From Pinirhizobacter soli (GTDB lineage: Bacteria; Pseudomonadota; Gammaproteobacteria; Xanthomonadales; Rhodanobacteraceae), in assembly GCF_015905305.1 (NCBI RefSeq), contig NZ_JADZLQ010000002.1, positions 682,001 through 746,000 of the forward strand: a DNA stretch of 64,000 nucleotides, in the 5' to 3' direction. The stretch's first letter is position 1, and each line of letters opens with the position of its first letter. This document shows, piece after piece, positions 1-11,691 of the stretch. Made by a program: the position numbers and the translations under genes. The notes under the pieces are model-generated. The model was not told where the DNA came from. It ran no database searches and saw only the letters and a program-made list of their open reading frames with translations.

Positions 1-1025
1 GAGATCACGAACAGCGGCGTAAACATCGCGGTGGGCACGCCCATCATGTGGTAGGCAGAAGCGGAGTACCAGTCGAGGTTGGGGAACATCTTCTTCTGGT
101 CCCACATCAGCTTCTCGATGCGCTCGGAAACTTCGAACAGCTTCGGGTTGCCGCCATCGGTGCAGAGCTTGCGCGCGATCTCCTTGATGATCTCGTTGCG
201 CGGATCGGACACCGTGTACACCGGGTGGCCGAAACCGATGATGATTTCCTTGCGCTCCACGCGGGCGCGGATGTCGGCTTCGGCTTCATCGCCATTGCGG
301 TACCGCGCGATGATCTCCATCGCCACTTCGTTGGCGCCACCGTGCTTGGGGCCGCGCAGGGCGCCGATGCCACCGGTGATGGCCGAATACATGTCCGAAC
401 CGGTACCGGCGATCACGCGCGAGGCGAAGGTGCTGGCGTTGAATTCGTGCTCGGCATACAGGATGAGCGATTTATCCAGTGCATGGGCATGCAGCTCGCT
501 GGGCTTCTTGCCGTGCAGCACGTGCAGGAAATGGCCGGCGATGGAATCGTCGTCGGTCTCCACTTCCACGCGCTTGCCGTTGTGGCTGAAGTGGAACCAG
601 TACAGCAGCATCGAACCGAAGCTCGCCATCAGGCGGTCGGCGATCGCGACGGCGCCGGTGCGATTGTGGTCGTCCTTCTCCGGCAGCACCGTGCCCAGCA
701 CCGAGCAGCCGGTGCGCAGCACGTCCATCGGATGGGTTGCCGCCGGCAGCAGCTCAAGGGCGCTCTTCACTGGTGCGGGCAGGCCGCGCAGGCGGCGCAG
801 GCGTGCCTTGTAGGCATTCAATTCCTGCCATGTGGGCAGCACGCCATGTACCAGCAGGTGCGCCACTTCCTCGAAGCAGCCCTTGGCGGCTAGGTCGTGG
901 ATGTCGTAGCCGCGGTAGTGCAGGTCGTTGCCGCTGCGGCCGACCGTGCACAACGCCGTGTTGCCGGCGGCGACGCCGGATAGGGCCACCGATTTCTTGG
1001 GCTTGGGAAGGGTTTGTTCGCTCAT
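1..1025 (-). CDS. prpC: 2-methylcitrate synthase PrpC (partial, C-terminus outside window)
   Basis: Condenses propionyl-CoA with oxaloacetate to 2-methylcitrate, the entry step of the cytoplasmic methylcitrate cycle. About 341 codons are present, starting at the ATG at 1023-1025; relatives have about 375-390 residues, so roughly 40 C-terminal residues lie beyond the window. Citrate-synthase motifs are readable: the [10 protein letters not shown] block with its active-site His, the [16 protein letters not shown] block, and [16 protein letters not shown] near the cut end. It follows prpB by 30 nt on the same strand, the usual prp operon order. Citrate synthase itself is the alternative, but linkage to prpB makes PrpC the better call. 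Confidence 0.93.
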   Translation of the reverse strand, partial: MSEQTLPKPKKSVALSGVAAGNTALCTVGRSGNDLHYRGYDIHDLAAKGCFEEVAHLLVHGVLPTWQELNAYKARLRRLRGLPAPVKSALELLPAATHPMDVLRTGCSVLGTVLPEKDDHNRTGAVAIADRLMASFGSMLLYWFHFSHNGKRVEVETDDDSIAGHFLHVLHGKKPSELHAHALDKSLILYAEHEFNASTFASRVIAGTGSDMYSAITGGIGALRGPKHGGANEVAMEIIARYRNGDEAEADIRARVERKEIIIGFGHPVYTVSDPRNEIIKEIARKLCTDGGNPKLFEVSERIEKLMWDQKKMFPNLDWYSASAYHMMGVPTAMFTPLFVI

Positions 1026-1055
1026 GCGCTTGGGTTCCTTCGAGGGGGCGTACGA

Positions 1056-1943
1056 TCAGGATTTGCGTGAGAACAGCTCGTCGAGACGGCGTTCGTAGTC
1101 GTGGTAGCCGATGCGGTCATAGAGTTCTTCGCGCGTCTGCATGGTGTCCACCACGTTGCGCTGGTGTCCGTCGCGGCGGATCGCCTGGTAGACGTTTTCG
1201 GCGGCCTTGTTCATGGCGCGGAAGGCGGAGAGCGGGTACAGCACGATGCCCACGCCAACACTGCGCAGTTCATCGACGCTGAAGAGCGGCGTGCTGCCGA
1301 ACTCGGTGATGTTGGCCAGTACCGGCACCTTGAGCACATCGGTGAACCGCTTGTACGTTGCCAGGTCGTAGGCGGCCTCGGCAAAGATGCCATCGGCGCC
1401 AGCCTCGACACAGGCGATCGCGCGCTCGATGGCGGCGTCCACGCCATCAACGGCGATCGCGTCGGTGCGGGCGATCAGGAAGAAGTCGGAATCGGTCTTC
1501 GCATCAGCCGCGGCCTTGACGCGATCGGCCATCTCGCCGGCACTGACGATCTCCTTGCCCGGGCGATGACCGCAGCGCTTGGCGCCTACCTGGTCCTCGA
1601 TATGGCAGGCCGCGGCACCGGCCTTGATCAGGCTGCGCACGGTACGGGCAATATTGAATGCGCTGGGGCCGAAGCCGGTGTCGATATCCACCATCAGCGG
1701 CAGGTCGCACACGTCGGTGATCCGCCGGACGTCGGTCAGGACGTCGTCAAGCGTGTTGATGCCCAGGTCCGGGAGGCCGAGCGAACCCGCTGCCACGCCA
1801 CCACCGGAAAGGTAGATGGCGCGGTATCCCGCGCGGTGCGCCAGCAGCGCATGGTTGGCGTTGATGGCGCCGATCACCTGCAAGGGCGATTCAGCGGCAA
1901 GAGCGTCGCGGAAGCGCGCGCCGGGAGAAGGAAGCTGTGCCAT
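1056..1943 (-). CDS. prpB: 2-methylisocitrate lyase PrpB
   Basis: Cleaves 2-methylisocitrate to pyruvate and succinate in the methylcitrate cycle. The product has 295 residues, the normal length, and belongs to the isocitrate lyase/PEP mutase superfamily. The signature KRCGHR with catalytic Cys124 is at residues 122-127, and the acidic Mg2+-binding segment MVDIDTGFG lies near residue 84. A GGAG ribosome site six bases before the ATG supports the start at 1943. prpC follows directly. No prpR-type activator gene is adjacent; the divergent neighbour is a dicarboxylate symporter instead. Confidence 0.95.
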   Translation of the reverse strand: MAQLPSPGARFRDALAAESPLQVIGAINANHALLAHRAGYRAIYLSGGGVAAGSLGLPDLGINTLDDVLTDVRRITDVCDLPLMVDIDTGFGPSAFNIARTVRSLIKAGAAACHIEDQVGAKRCGHRPGKEIVSAGEMADRVKAAADAKTDSDFFLIARTDAIAVDGVDAAIERAIACVEAGADGIFAEAAYDLATYKRFTDVLKVPVLANITEFGSTPLFSVDELRSVGVGIVLYPLSAFRAMNKAAENVYQAIRRDGHQRNVVDTMQTREELYDRIGYHDYERRLDELFSRKS

Positions 1944-2058
1944 GTCTGCTCCGGGAAAACGTCGATTTTAGCGCATTCGGCGTACCCACCTCGTGCTGCA
2001 GTACAACAAGGTTATTTCCCGAAAGACGGAGTTCCCTCCGCGACGCTAGGGTTTCGCC

Positions 2059-3372
2059 ATGAACCAAGCCACTCCCCTCGCCCGCCGCATCCTCGTCGGC
2101 CTCCTTGCCGGCATCGTTGCTGGCCTCGCCACCCTTGCCCTGGGCCACTTCCATCCCCCGGCGCTTACCTTCATGCAGCGGGTGGCGACGGAAGTGCTCG
2201 ACCCCTTTGGCCAGGTCTTCCTGCGGCTGCTGTTCTTCGTCATCGTGCCCCTGGTATTCGCTTCGCTGGCCTCGGGGGTCGCCCAGTTGGGACGGCTTGA
2301 CCGCTTAGGTCCCCTGGCCGGGCGCACCTTCGGCCTGTTCGTGGCCAACATGGGCATCGCGGTATTGCTGGGCCTGTTGATGATGAACCTGCTCGAGCCC
2401 GGGCATTTCCTCGACGCCGATACCCGCGCCAGCCTGGTACGCCAATACAGCGGCACCTCGGCGGGCCTGCTGCAGACCCGCGCGGCGCAGCCAGCGCTTA
2501 ACGCCGCCACCCTGGTGGACATGTTCATGCCGCGCAACCTGCTTGGCGCGGTGGTGGGCAACGACCGCAACCGCCTTGGCGACGTGTTGCCGTTGATCGT
2601 CTTCGCCATCCTGGTCGGCGCGGCAGCCACGCAGCTGGTGGCCGGTGCACGCACCCAGGTGCTGGGTGCCCTGGAAACGGTGGCCGCCCTCATGACCCGC
2701 GTGGTCGACTTCGCCCTGAAACTTGCACCCTATGCGGTGCCGGCGATGATCTACAGCGTGGTGGTGAAGGTCGGTGTGGACATCCTTGTCACGCTATCGC
2801 TATTCGTCGCCGGGTGCGCGGCGGCCCTGCTGTTGCATCTGTTCGGCACCATGTCGCTCTGGCTGAAATTTTTTTCAGGTCGATCGCCGCTGGGCTTCTT
2901 CCGGCAGATCCGGCCCGTGTTGATCACGGCGTTTTCCACCAGTTCCAGCAGTGCGTGTCTTCCCGCATCGCTGGCCGTGGCCCGCGAGGAACTGAAACTT
3001 CCACCTAGCGTGGCTGGCTTCGTGCTGCCGCTTGGCGCCACCATGAACATGAGCGGCACTGCCTTGTTCGAAGGCTGCGTGGTGCTGTTCGTGGCCCAGG
3101 CCTTCGGCGTTGAACTGTCGCTGGGCCAACAAGCCGTGCTGATGGTCCTGGCGGTTATCTCTGCCGTGGCTGTGGCCGGCATTCCCGGAGGTTCGCTGCC
3201 GCTGATTGCAGGCCTCCTGGTGAGCTTCGGTATCCCCGCCGAGGGCATCGGCATCGTGCTTGGCGTCGACCGACTGCTCGACATGCTGCGAACCACGGTC
3301 AACGTCGGCAGCGACCTGGTCACCGCCAGTGTCGTGGCCGGACGCCCGGCCGATGCCGAAGGATCGACATGA
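2059..3372 (+). CDS. Dicarboxylate/amino acid:cation symporter (DAACS family)
   Basis: Predicted inner-membrane secondary transporter of the GltP/DctA family, which takes up C4-dicarboxylates or acidic amino acids with Na+ or H+. The 437-residue protein has several hydrophobic segments, the serine-rich re-entrant loop (FSTSSSSACLPASL, about residue 295) and the substrate/cation motif GATMNMSGTALFEG (about residue 325). An AGGG ribosome site precedes the ATG. It is divergent from prpBC across 115 bp, so a shared control region is possible, and succinate, a product of PrpB, would be a plausible substrate. That link is inference; the sequence alone does not fix the substrate. Confidence 0.88.
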   Translation: MNQATPLARRILVGLLAGIVAGLATLALGHFHPPALTFMQRVATEVLDPFGQVFLRLLFFVIVPLVFASLASGVAQLGRLDRLGPLAGRTFGLFVANMGIAVLLGLLMMNLLEPGHFLDADTRASLVRQYSGTSAGLLQTRAAQPALNAATLVDMFMPRNLLGAVVGNDRNRLGDVLPLIVFAILVGAAATQLVAGARTQVLGALETVAALMTRVVDFALKLAPYAVPAMIYSVVVKVGVDILVTLSLFVAGCAAALLLHLFGTMSLWLKFFSGRSPLGFFRQIRPVLITAFSTSSSSACLPASLAVAREELKLPPSVAGFVLPLGATMNMSGTALFEGCVVLFVAQAFGVELSLGQQAVLMVLAVISAVAVAGIPGGSLPLIAGLLVSFGIPAEGIGIVLGVDRLLDMLRTTVNVGSDLVTASVVAGRPADAEGST

Positions 3373-3375
3373 AAA

Positions 3376-3407
3376 AAGGCCGCGCATCTTAAAAAATGCG
3401 CGGCCTT
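3376..3407. terminator. Bidirectional intrinsic terminator
   Basis: A 12-bp perfect stem (AAGGCCGCGCAT / ATGCGCGGCCTT) with an 8-nt loop is flanked by A-rich sequence on the left and CTTTT on the right. It sits between the convergent symporter and mdh genes and can serve both strands. Confidence 0.88.
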
Positions 3408-3428
3408 CTTTTGTCGCCATGCAGCGTT

Positions 3429-4412
3429 TTACTTCTTGAACAGGTGTTCCACGCCGGCGCGCTCTTCGCGCAGTTCCTTGTTGGTCGCATCGATGCGGCC
3501 CTGCGAGAACGCATTGACCGGCAAGCCCTGCACGATCGAATACTTGCCGCCCTTAACCGTCACCGGGTAGCCGAAGATCACGCCCGGCTCGATACCGTAG
3601 GAGCCGTCCGACGGGATACCCATGGAAACCCAGTCGCCATCGGCTGTGCCCAGTGCCCAGTCACGCATGTGGTCGATGGCGGCCGAGGCGGCGGACGCCG
3701 CGGACGACGCGCCGCGCGCCTTGATGATGGCCGCGCCACGCTGCTGCACGGTGGGAATGAAGTCGCTTTCGTACCAGGCCTGGTCGACCTGTTCGAGCGC
3801 CGGCTTGCCGCCGACGGTGGTCTGGTGCAGGTCCGGGTACTGGGTGGAGCTGTGATTGCCCCAGATGGTGACCTTCTTGATGTCGGTGGTGTGCTTGCCG
3901 GTCTTCTCGGCCAACTGCGACAGGGCGCGGTTGTGATCCAGGCGCACCATGGCGGTGAAGCACTTCGGATCCAGGTCCGGGGCGTTCTGCTGGGCGATCA
4001 ACGCATTGGTGTTGGCGGGGTTGCCCACCACCAGCACACGCACATCGCGCTTGGCGTGATCGTTCAGGGCCTTGCCCTGCGGACCGAAGATGGCGCCGTT
4101 GGCTTCCAGCAGATCCTTGCGCTCCATGCCGGGGCCGCGCGGGCGCGCACCCACCAGCAGGGCATAGTCGACGTCCTTGAAGGCGACGTTGAGGTCATCG
4201 GTGGCCACGACCCCTGCAAGCGTCGGGAACGCGCAGTCGTTGAGCTCCATCACCACGCCCTGCAGCGAAGGCAGCGCCGGGGTGATTTCCAACAGGTGCA
4301 GGATCACCGGCTGGTCGGGACCCAGCATGTCGCCGGCGGCGATGCGGAAAAGGAGGGCATAACCGATCTGGCCGGCAGCGCCGGTCACGGCAACACGTAC
4401 GGGAGCTTTCAT
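3429..4412 (-). CDS. mdh: Malate dehydrogenase
   Basis: NAD-dependent oxidation of malate to oxaloacetate in the TCA cycle. The 327-residue protein has the Rossmann loop GAAGQIG at 11-17, the substrate-binding RPRGPGMER segment at 90-98, GNPANTNA at 130-137 and the catalytic His187 in [11 protein letters not shown]. This is the longer type found in many beta/gammaproteobacteria and related to eukaryotic cytosolic MDH, not the E. coli type. An AGGAG ribosome site lies about nine bases before the ATG. It is transcribed alone, with its 3' end facing a shared terminator. Confidence 0.96.
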   Translation of the reverse strand: MKAPVRVAVTGAAGQIGYALLFRIAAGDMLGPDQPVILHLLEITPALPSLQGVVMELNDCAFPTLAGVVATDDLNVAFKDVDYALLVGARPRGPGMERKDLLEANGAIFGPQGKALNDHAKRDVRVLVVGNPANTNALIAQQNAPDLDPKCFTAMVRLDHNRALSQLAEKTGKHTTDIKKVTIWGNHSSTQYPDLHQTTVGGKPALEQVDQAWYESDFIPTVQQRGAAIIKARGASSAASAASAAIDHMRDWALGTADGDWVSMGIPSDGSYGIEPGVIFGYPVTVKGGKYSIVQGLPVNAFSQGRIDATNKELREERAGVEHLFKK

Positions 4413-4438
4413 GGGGGATGACTCCTACAGTCGAATAT

Positions 4439-5638
4439 TCAGTGAAGTTCGGCAAAGAACTCGGCGATCCGGGCCATGCCCTTGTCGAGCTGATCGTCGG
4501 GACAGGAATAGGAAATGCGTAGCGCGCGCGGCTCGCCGAACGCCGACCCAGGCACGCAAGCAACGCCCTTGGCATCGAGCAGTGCCGCGCAGAACTCCAC
4601 ATCGTTGTCGATGCGGGTGCTGCCGTGGCTCTTGCCGAAGGCAACGGAGATATCGGGGAACGCATAGAACGCACCCTGCGGGCGCGGGCAATGCACACCG
4701 GGGATGGCCACCAGCGCCGCATGCACGCGATCGCACTTGGCGGCGAACTCGCGGGCTTTCTGCCGTGGGACGTCCTGCGGACCGGAAAGGGCCGCTACGG
4801 CCGCGGCCGACACTACTTCGGGCAGGTTGGTGATGTGGTTGGAGTTCATCGTGGTGACGGCGCGCGCCACCACTTCAGGAGCGGCAATGAAGCCTACGCG
4901 CCAGCCCGGCATGCCGTAGGTCTTGGACAGCGAATCGACGAAGATCACGCGGTCTTTCAGTTCCGGCCTGACGTGGATGAAGTTGTGGTAGCCCACATCG
5001 CCGAACACCATGGTGTTGTAGATGTCGTCGGTGATCACCCAGGTGTCGGGGTAGTTGGCAATGACATCGGCCAGCGCTGCGATTTCGTCTTTCGTGTACA
5101 CCATGCCCGTCGGGTTGGACGGGTTGTTGAACAGGAACACGCGCGGCTTGCGGGCCAGGGCTTCGTCCAGCTGGGCCGGGGTGAGCTTGTAGTTCTGCTC
5201 CGGCGGGCATGGCAGCAGGTTGATCTTCGCGCCGACGATCTCGGCGATGTCGACGTAGCTGGTCCAGTAGGGCGTGGCGAAGGTGATCTCGTCGCCTTCG
5301 TCCAGCAGGGCCTCGGCCAGGTTGTACAGGATGTGCTTGGCGCCGACGCCGGTGCAGATGTTGGCGCGGGTATAGCCTGAGAACCCAAGCGCCTGGATAT
5401 GGCCCAGGAAGGCATCGAGCACGGCGTCCGCGCCGCGGTTGCTGCCGTACTGGCCCGAATCGGTGTCCAGCGCCTTGTGGGCGGCGTCATAGACATGCGC
5501 CCCCGGCAGGAAATTGGGTACGCCGATCGAGAAGTTGACGATGTCATGGCCCTCGGCCTTGAGCTTCTTCGCCTTTTCGGCGATGACCATGATGGCGCTG
5601 GGTTTGGCGCGTCCGATTCGCTGGGCAAGCTGCGGCAT
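4439..5638 (-). CDS. Pyridoxal-phosphate aminotransferase, class I (aspartate aminotransferase-like)
   Basis: Cytoplasmic PLP enzyme exchanging amino groups between an amino acid and a 2-oxo acid. The start at 5638 (MPQLAQRIGR) gives 399 residues, the standard fold-type I length; the open frame extends 28 codons upstream without resembling the family. NNPSNPTG at 171-178, the PLP lysine K239 in SLSKTYGMPGWRVGF and the following R247 are visible. Aspartate is the likeliest donor by family, and oxaloacetate from adjacent mdh would be its product, but tyrosine/aromatic specificity cannot be excluded. Confidence 0.9.
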   Translation of the reverse strand: MPQLAQRIGRAKPSAIMVIAEKAKKLKAEGHDIVNFSIGVPNFLPGAHVYDAAHKALDTDSGQYGSNRGADAVLDAFLGHIQALGFSGYTRANICTGVGAKHILYNLAEALLDEGDEITFATPYWTSYVDIAEIVGAKINLLPCPPEQNYKLTPAQLDEALARKPRVFLFNNPSNPTGMVYTKDEIAALADVIANYPDTWVITDDIYNTMVFGDVGYHNFIHVRPELKDRVIFVDSLSKTYGMPGWRVGFIAAPEVVARAVTTMNSNHITNLPEVVSAAAVAALSGPQDVPRQKAREFAAKCDRVHAALVAIPGVHCPRPQGAFYAFPDISVAFGKSHGSTRIDNDVEFCAALLDAKGVACVPGSAFGEPRALRISYSCPDDQLDKGMARIAEFFAELH

Positions 5639-5754
5639 GCGGGTACTCGTCGTGGGCAACGGAAGGGCAAAGCCTGAAAATTTTACCACGGGTGGCAGAC
5701 TTCCCGCCCCGGCCGGGTGCATGATGCGCCTACACCAACCAACGGGGAGCGGCT

Positions 5755-6006
5755 ATGCACTGGCTTTGGGCATTCCTGATCGGCCTTGTCGTGGGCATCA
5801 TTGCCAAGTTTCTGGTGCCGGGGAAAGATCCGGGTGGCTTCATCATCACCGGCCTCCTGGGCATCGCCGGCTCCCTGCTGGCCAGCTGGGCGGGACAGCA
5901 ACTGGGCTGGTATGGACCGGAGGATTCGGCTGGCTTCATCGCCTCGGTGGTCGGCGCCATCGTGCTGCTGCTGATCTGGCGGATGTTCCGGCGCCGCTCG
6001 GCCTGA
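5755..6006 (+). CDS. GlsB/YeaQ/YmgE family small membrane protein
   Basis: An 83-residue, glycine-rich integral membrane protein of the transglycosylase-associated (YeaQ/YmgE) family, associated in other bacteria with envelope or general stress. It has three hydrophobic helices (about 3-20, 28-45 and 58-76), the family signature PGKDPGGFIITGLLGIAGSLL, and a basic tail RMFRRRSA. GGGGAG eight bases before the ATG is the ribosome site. It is a single-gene unit closed by a strong terminator. The biochemical role of the family is unknown. Confidence 0.88.
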   Translation: MHWLWAFLIGLVVGIIAKFLVPGKDPGGFIITGLLGIAGSLLASWAGQQLGWYGPEDSAGFIASVVGAIVLLLIWRMFRRRSA

Positions 6007-6028
6007 CCGGGCGTTGGCCTGGTAAAGG

Positions 6029-6059
6029 AAAAGGGGCCGCGCCATGCGCGGCCCCTTTT
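6029..6059. terminator. Bidirectional intrinsic terminator
   Basis: A 14-bp perfect stem (AAAAGGGGCCGCGC / GCGCGGCCCCTTTT) with a three-base CAT loop ends in a T-rich tail on both strands. It separates the GlsB-like gene from the convergent YidB-like gene. Confidence 0.92.
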
Positions 6060-6069
6060 GGTTTTATCG

Positions 6070-6522
6070 CTAGCCGAAGACCTTCCCCGCCAGCCCGCTC
6101 AAAGCCGAAGCATCAAAGCCACCCGCCGGGTGCTCAGGCACTTGACCCTGCGGGGTGAGGTGATCCACCGCTTGTGGCAAGACGCCCGAAAGCTTCGCCA
6201 TCAGGTCGTCGGGGCTGGTGCCCATCTTGGCCGCAGCTTCCTGCACCAGGTCGCCCAGCCCTCCGCCCTGCAGGGCCTGGGAAAGTTGAGCCGGTGCCAC
6301 GGGCTGGTTCTCACCCGTACCCACCCAGGATTGGACGGCGCCACCCAGACCATGCTGCTGGAGCATATTGACCAGCCCGCCGACACCGCCGGCCCGGCTA
6401 AGCAAGGCGGCGGCCACGGCCATCAGACCACCACCACCTAACGCCGACCCTAGGCCGCCGCCGTTGGCGGCATTGTTCGCGGCTCCCTGGCCGCCACCAA
6501 GCAACTCATCGAGCAGACCCAT
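6070..6522 (-). CDS. YidB family protein (DUF937)
   Basis: A 150-residue protein of the YidB/DUF937 family, whose function is not known. It starts MGLLDELLGG, followed by a Gly/Ala/Asn-rich low-complexity segment (residues 8-35), then helical repeats with the family pattern LVNMLQQHGLGGAVQSWVG and the Asn/Pro-containing segment NQPVAPAQLSQAL. No signal peptide is evident. GGGAGA seven bases before the ATG supports the start. Low-complexity N-termini are common in this family and probably form a flexible arm. Confidence 0.85.
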   Translation of the reverse strand: MGLLDELLGGGQGAANNAANGGGLGSALGGGGLMAVAAALLSRAGGVGGLVNMLQQHGLGGAVQSWVGTGENQPVAPAQLSQALQGGGLGDLVQEAAAKMGTSPDDLMAKLSGVLPQAVDHLTPQGQVPEHPAGGFDASALSGLAGKVFG

Positions 6523-6618
6523 CTCGTTTCTCCCGTGAAAGCCCCCCGGCCTTGGGAGCGTATACCCGACAGATGACGGCTAGCCACCGCTTTCGATGGG
6601 TCCATCCGGCAGCACTTT

Positions 6619-7128
6619 TCAGCCAGCGTCGTCGAGCACCTTGTTCCACTCGCCCACCTGGAAGGCCTGGGCAGCCAGCAGGGCGTCGACGTCGCCCTCC
6701 ACCTCGACCTTCTCGATGATGTCGTCCTGGCGGATCTGGTTCACCACGGCCATGTCCTCGGGCGAGATCACTTCGCCGAACACGCTGTGCTTGCCGTCCA
6801 GCCACGGCGTGGCACCGTGGGTGATGAAGAACTGGCTACCGTTGGTGCCTGGGCCGGCGTTGGCCATGGAGAGCACGCCCGGCTTGTCGTGGCGCAGGGA
6901 GGGGTCGAACTCGTCGCCAAAGCGGTAACCCGGACCACCGCGGCCGCTGCCTTCGGGACAACCGCCCTGGACCATGAAATCGTTGATCACGCGATGGAAG
7001 GTCAGGCCGTCGTAGTAGCCGCGCCGAGCCAGGTTGACGAAATTGGCCACGGTGAGCGGCGTCTTGTCGTCGTGCATGCGGATATGGATCGGGCCTTTGG
7101 TCGTGCGCAGGGTAACGGTGATCGGCAT
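6619..7128 (-). CDS. ppiB: Cyclophilin-type peptidyl-prolyl cis-trans isomerase
   Basis: Catalyses cis-trans isomerisation of Xaa-Pro bonds during protein folding. The ATG at 7128 gives 169 residues, close to E. coli PpiB (164); the open frame continues far upstream but that part overlaps the next gene antisense and is not cyclophilin-like. The active-site block [13 protein letters not shown] (catalytic Arg) and [10 protein letters not shown] are intact. There is no signal peptide, so the cytoplasmic PpiB type is favoured over PpiA. Confidence 0.93.
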   Translation of the reverse strand: MPITVTLRTTKGPIHIRMHDDKTPLTVANFVNLARRGYYDGLTFHRVINDFMVQGGCPEGSGRGGPGYRFGDEFDPSLRHDKPGVLSMANAGPGTNGSQFFITHGATPWLDGKHSVFGEVISPEDMAVVNQIRQDDIIEKVEVEGDVDALLAAQAFQVGEWNKVLDDAG

Positions 7129-7231
7129 GGGGAATCCTTCGGTGTCCTGGAAATGACCGCCACGGGGCATGGCGGGCGGCAATGGGGGCAAGAGCATACC
7201 CGACCCCAAGTGGGGGGGCTGTCCACGCGAT

Positions 7232-8941
7232 TCAACCGGACGTGAGCACCAGGTGGCTGGCGGTGAGTTTCCCCGATCCCCGCGGCCGGGCACCCGCCGG
7301 CACCGCATCCTCCGGCAGGGACCTGCCCACGGACAGGTGAGCCCACAGTCGATCCAGCGCTGCATAACCGTATGGGAGAAGCGGCACGTGGCGATCACCG
7401 AAATCCGGGAAGGCCAGGAAGGCATCGAAATGCTGGGCGTGGGGCACGCGCCAGTACACCGGCGAGCGGCCCGAGGCGCGCAACCATGCCACGTAAGGGT
7501 CGGCAGTGAACGTGGCCGGGACCAGCCCGTCGGCGGCGCCGTGGACCACGACCACCGGCAAGCCTTCGGCGGGAAGGTTCGCCCGGGTGGCATCGACCGA
7601 GCGGCGCAGCTTTGCAGCGTCCGACGACGTGCCGTCCCACAGCGCGCGAAGCCCCTGCTCGCCCGGCAGGTTCACGTCCACGCCGAGCGTGGTGCCGCCG
7701 GGCATGGCCACGCCAGGGCCGGGCGGAACGCCACTGGCGTCGGCCCACCAGGTGGGCCGCAAGGCCGGCATCGTGTTGCGGTAAACGAAACCGCAGGGCA
7801 TGCGATCGGGCGGGCAGCGCAGGTAAGACGACGCGTACGTCGCGCCCAACGCGCGCCAGAGGTCGAGCGATGTGGATGATGCCGCCGTGGCCAGCGATTC
7901 ATCGCGCCAGCCGTTGGCCCGCAGCCGCGCCAGTGCATCGGCCGCCTGCGCCGCCGGGGTGGCTCCGTCGACCAGGCCAAGCGCGCGCAGGCTGGCGCCG
8001 CGGGCGATCCATGGCAACGGCGAGCCGCCCATCGACTGCGCGAATGGTGCACCGGCGAAATGTGGCGAGGTAAGCGCGCAAGGTAACAACAGCGCAGCTT
8101 CCGTGGCGTAGTCGTACAGCGGCCGGCCGCGCCCGGGCATATGGATGTTGGGCTCCAGGGCAACCACGCCGGCGAGGACGCCTTCGGCATCGTCGCCCGC
8201 GGCACGCAGCACCGCGCCACCGCCGTTGGAGAGGCCCGTGGCGATGATCCGGGTGTTGGCCGGCGTGAACGGGGCGAGCTGCGGATAGGCGCGGTCGAGC
8301 ATCGCCAGGCCAAAGCGTGCCGCCGCCAGTACGTGACGCCCCCAGTCGGCCTCGGGGTTGTCCTGCGAGTGGGCATGCTTGACGCCCAGGCCATCGAGCG
8401 GGCCCAGTCCTTCCACGGCAAATTCCAGCGGCGCTTCGCCCATGCGCGCACGGCGCCCGTCCAGCGCCACGCCGCTCATGTCCGAGGGGTCGAAATACCC
8501 TGCCCCGGTGCCCTTGTCGGTATAGGCCACGGCGAAGCCACGCGGCAGCGCCCAACCTCCGGCCAGGGCAATCGCTCCATAGACGCCACGCGACCCGGAC
8601 GAAGGCGCCACCACCAGGCAGCGGGCCTTCTCGTCGAAGGCATCGGGCGCCTGCAGCAGCACGCGATGCGGAAAACGTGCTCCCTCGAGGGTGTCGAAGG
8701 TGGTGAATTCACGCCCGGGCACATCCGGCACCGCGCCATAGACCTCGCCGAAGCCGCCAAGCACGCCGAAGTCGGCAATGCCTTTCCAGCTCGACTGGAT
8801 GGCGCGGCGGCGAAGTTCTTTCGATGTGGGGTCGAAGGGATTAAGGCATGAAGGCACCAGGCCCGCCAGGCCCGCCAGGCCCAGGCCGGCACTGAGCAGG
8901 TCGTCGCCGTGCCGGTGATCGGTGACTCGGACCTCCGGCAT
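7232..8941 (-). CDS. D-(-)-3-hydroxybutyrate oligomer hydrolase family protein
   Basis: A 569-residue alpha/beta hydrolase matching the 3-hydroxybutyrate oligomer hydrolase family, which cuts short poly-3-hydroxybutyrate oligomers to monomer. The nucleophile elbow is GLSNGGGA (about residue 238). The C-terminal block [14 protein letters not shown]...[17 protein letters not shown] carries the likely catalytic His. It begins [16 protein letters not shown] with no convincing signal peptide, unlike secreted members, suggesting an intracellular enzyme or a start chosen too far downstream. No PHA synthase or depolymerase is nearby, so the true substrate may be another ester. Confidence 0.82.
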   Translation of the reverse strand: MPEVRVTDHRHGDDLLSAGLGLAGLAGLVPSCLNPFDPTSKELRRRAIQSSWKGIADFGVLGGFGEVYGAVPDVPGREFTTFDTLEGARFPHRVLLQAPDAFDEKARCLVVAPSSGSRGVYGAIALAGGWALPRGFAVAYTDKGTGAGYFDPSDMSGVALDGRRARMGEAPLEFAVEGLGPLDGLGVKHAHSQDNPEADWGRHVLAAARFGLAMLDRAYPQLAPFTPANTRIIATGLSNGGGAVLRAAGDDAEGVLAGVVALEPNIHMPGRGRPLYDYATEAALLLPCALTSPHFAGAPFAQSMGGSPLPWIARGASLRALGLVDGATPAAQAADALARLRANGWRDESLATAASSTSLDLWRALGATYASSYLRCPPDRMPCGFVYRNTMPALRPTWWADASGVPPGPGVAMPGGTTLGVDVNLPGEQGLRALWDGTSSDAAKLRRSVDATRANLPAEGLPVVVVHGAADGLVPATFTADPYVAWLRASGRSPVYWRVPHAQHFDAFLAFPDFGDRHVPLLPYGYAALDRLWAHLSVGRSLPEDAVPAGARPRGSGKLTASHLVLTSG

Positions 8942-9043
8942 GGGCCATCCTTCGCTTACGGGAAGGCAACGATAGCCGGTGGGCCCGGTGGCCGCGATAG
9001 GGCCGCCATGTTAACGATTCATGCGGATGCCACCGATTGGCCG

Positions 9044-9049
9044 TATACT
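9044..9049 (+). promoter_or_regulatory. Possible -10 element (TATACT) upstream of typA
   Basis: TATACT lies 56 bases before the typA start in the 163-bp divergent gap with the hydrolase gene. No good -35 hexamer stands at normal spacing, so this is only a weak candidate. Confidence 0.3.
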
Positions 9050-9104
9050 AGGCGGCTTCCTTAACCACGAAAGGTGCTCCGGCCTTGAGCCGGGGGGTCC
9101 GGGC

Positions 9105-10934
<1,830 letters not shown>

Positions 10935-10954
10935 TTCGAACTCTGGTGCGGCAG

Positions 10955-10983
10955 AAAAAAGCCCGGCATTGCCGGGCTTTTTT
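10955..10983 (+). terminator. Intrinsic terminator after typA
   Basis: A perfect 13-bp stem (AAAAAAGCCCGGC / GCCGGGCTTTTTT) with an ATT loop runs into a T tract, 20 nt after the typA stop codon. Confidence 0.93.
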
Positions 10984-11004
10984 TATTCCCGCTACCATGG
11001 GGGA

Positions 11005-11691
11005 ATGCCAACCTCCCCCACCGAAGTATTGCTGTCATGGAGTGGCGGCAAGGATTGCCTGATGACCCTGCAGCGCCTGCGGGAGGATGCGTCATGGCGC
11101 GTGGTGGGGTTGCTCACCACCGTCAACCAACATTTCCAGCGCATCGCCATGCACGGCGTGCGGCGGGATATCCTCCAGGCGCAGGCCCGGGCACTGGGCC
11201 TTCCTCTCGTGGTGGCCGAACTGGAATGGCCTTCGAGCAACGATGCCTACGAAGCTGCCTTCGCCGCGGCGCTGGACGAGGCCCAGGCGCGCTGGCCGGG
11301 CCTTCGGCACATCGCCTTCGGCGATCTGTTCCTTGAGGATGTCCGGGCGTATCGCCAGAAGCAGCTTGCGCAACTGGACTGGGAGGGCATCTTCCCGCTG
11401 TGGGGCGAAGACACTACCGCACTTGCCCATCGCTTCGTCGCCGAGGGCCACCTCGCCCGGCTTTGTTGCGTGGATACGCAACAACTGCACGGCCGTTTCG
11501 CCGGCCACGCCTTCGATGCAAGCCTGCTGGCGTCGTTGCCCGGCAGCGCCGACCCCTGCGGCGAGAGGGGTGAGTTCCACACCTTGAGCTTTGGCGGACC
11601 GCTTTTCGAGCACGATCTGCCGTTGCGCCAGGGGGAACTGGTCACGCGCGACGAGCGCTTCCGCTACTGCGATTTTCTCCTCGATGACTGA
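11005..11691 (+). CDS. PP-loop adenine nucleotide alpha hydrolase (diphthine-ammonia ligase-like)
   Basis: ATP-pyrophosphatase-fold protein of the DUF71/Dph6-like family, 228 residues. In eukaryotes and archaea Dph6 amidates diphthine; bacteria lack diphthamide, so the bacterial role is unknown. The PP-loop SGGKDC is at residues 13-18, and the family blocks GVRRDILQAQA, FGDLFLEDVRAYR, PLWG and GERGEFHT (about 184-191) are all present. The start at 11005 follows a GGGGGA site. The last codons overlap the next gene by 8 nt, so the two are translationally coupled. Confidence 0.85.
   Translation: MPTSPTEVLLSWSGGKDCLMTLQRLREDASWRVVGLLTTVNQHFQRIAMHGVRRDILQAQARALGLPLVVAELEWPSSNDAYEAAFAAALDEAQARWPGLRHIAFGDLFLEDVRAYRQKQLAQLDWEGIFPLWGEDTTALAHRFVAEGHLARLCCVDTQQLHGRFAGHAFDASLLASLPGSADPCGERGEFHTLSFGGPLFEHDLPLRQGELVTRDERFRYCDFLLDD

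Noticed and set aside
5639-5754. Extra 28 codons upstream of the class I aminotransferase
   Set aside because: They are not family-like and the ATG at 5638 gives the expected N-terminus.
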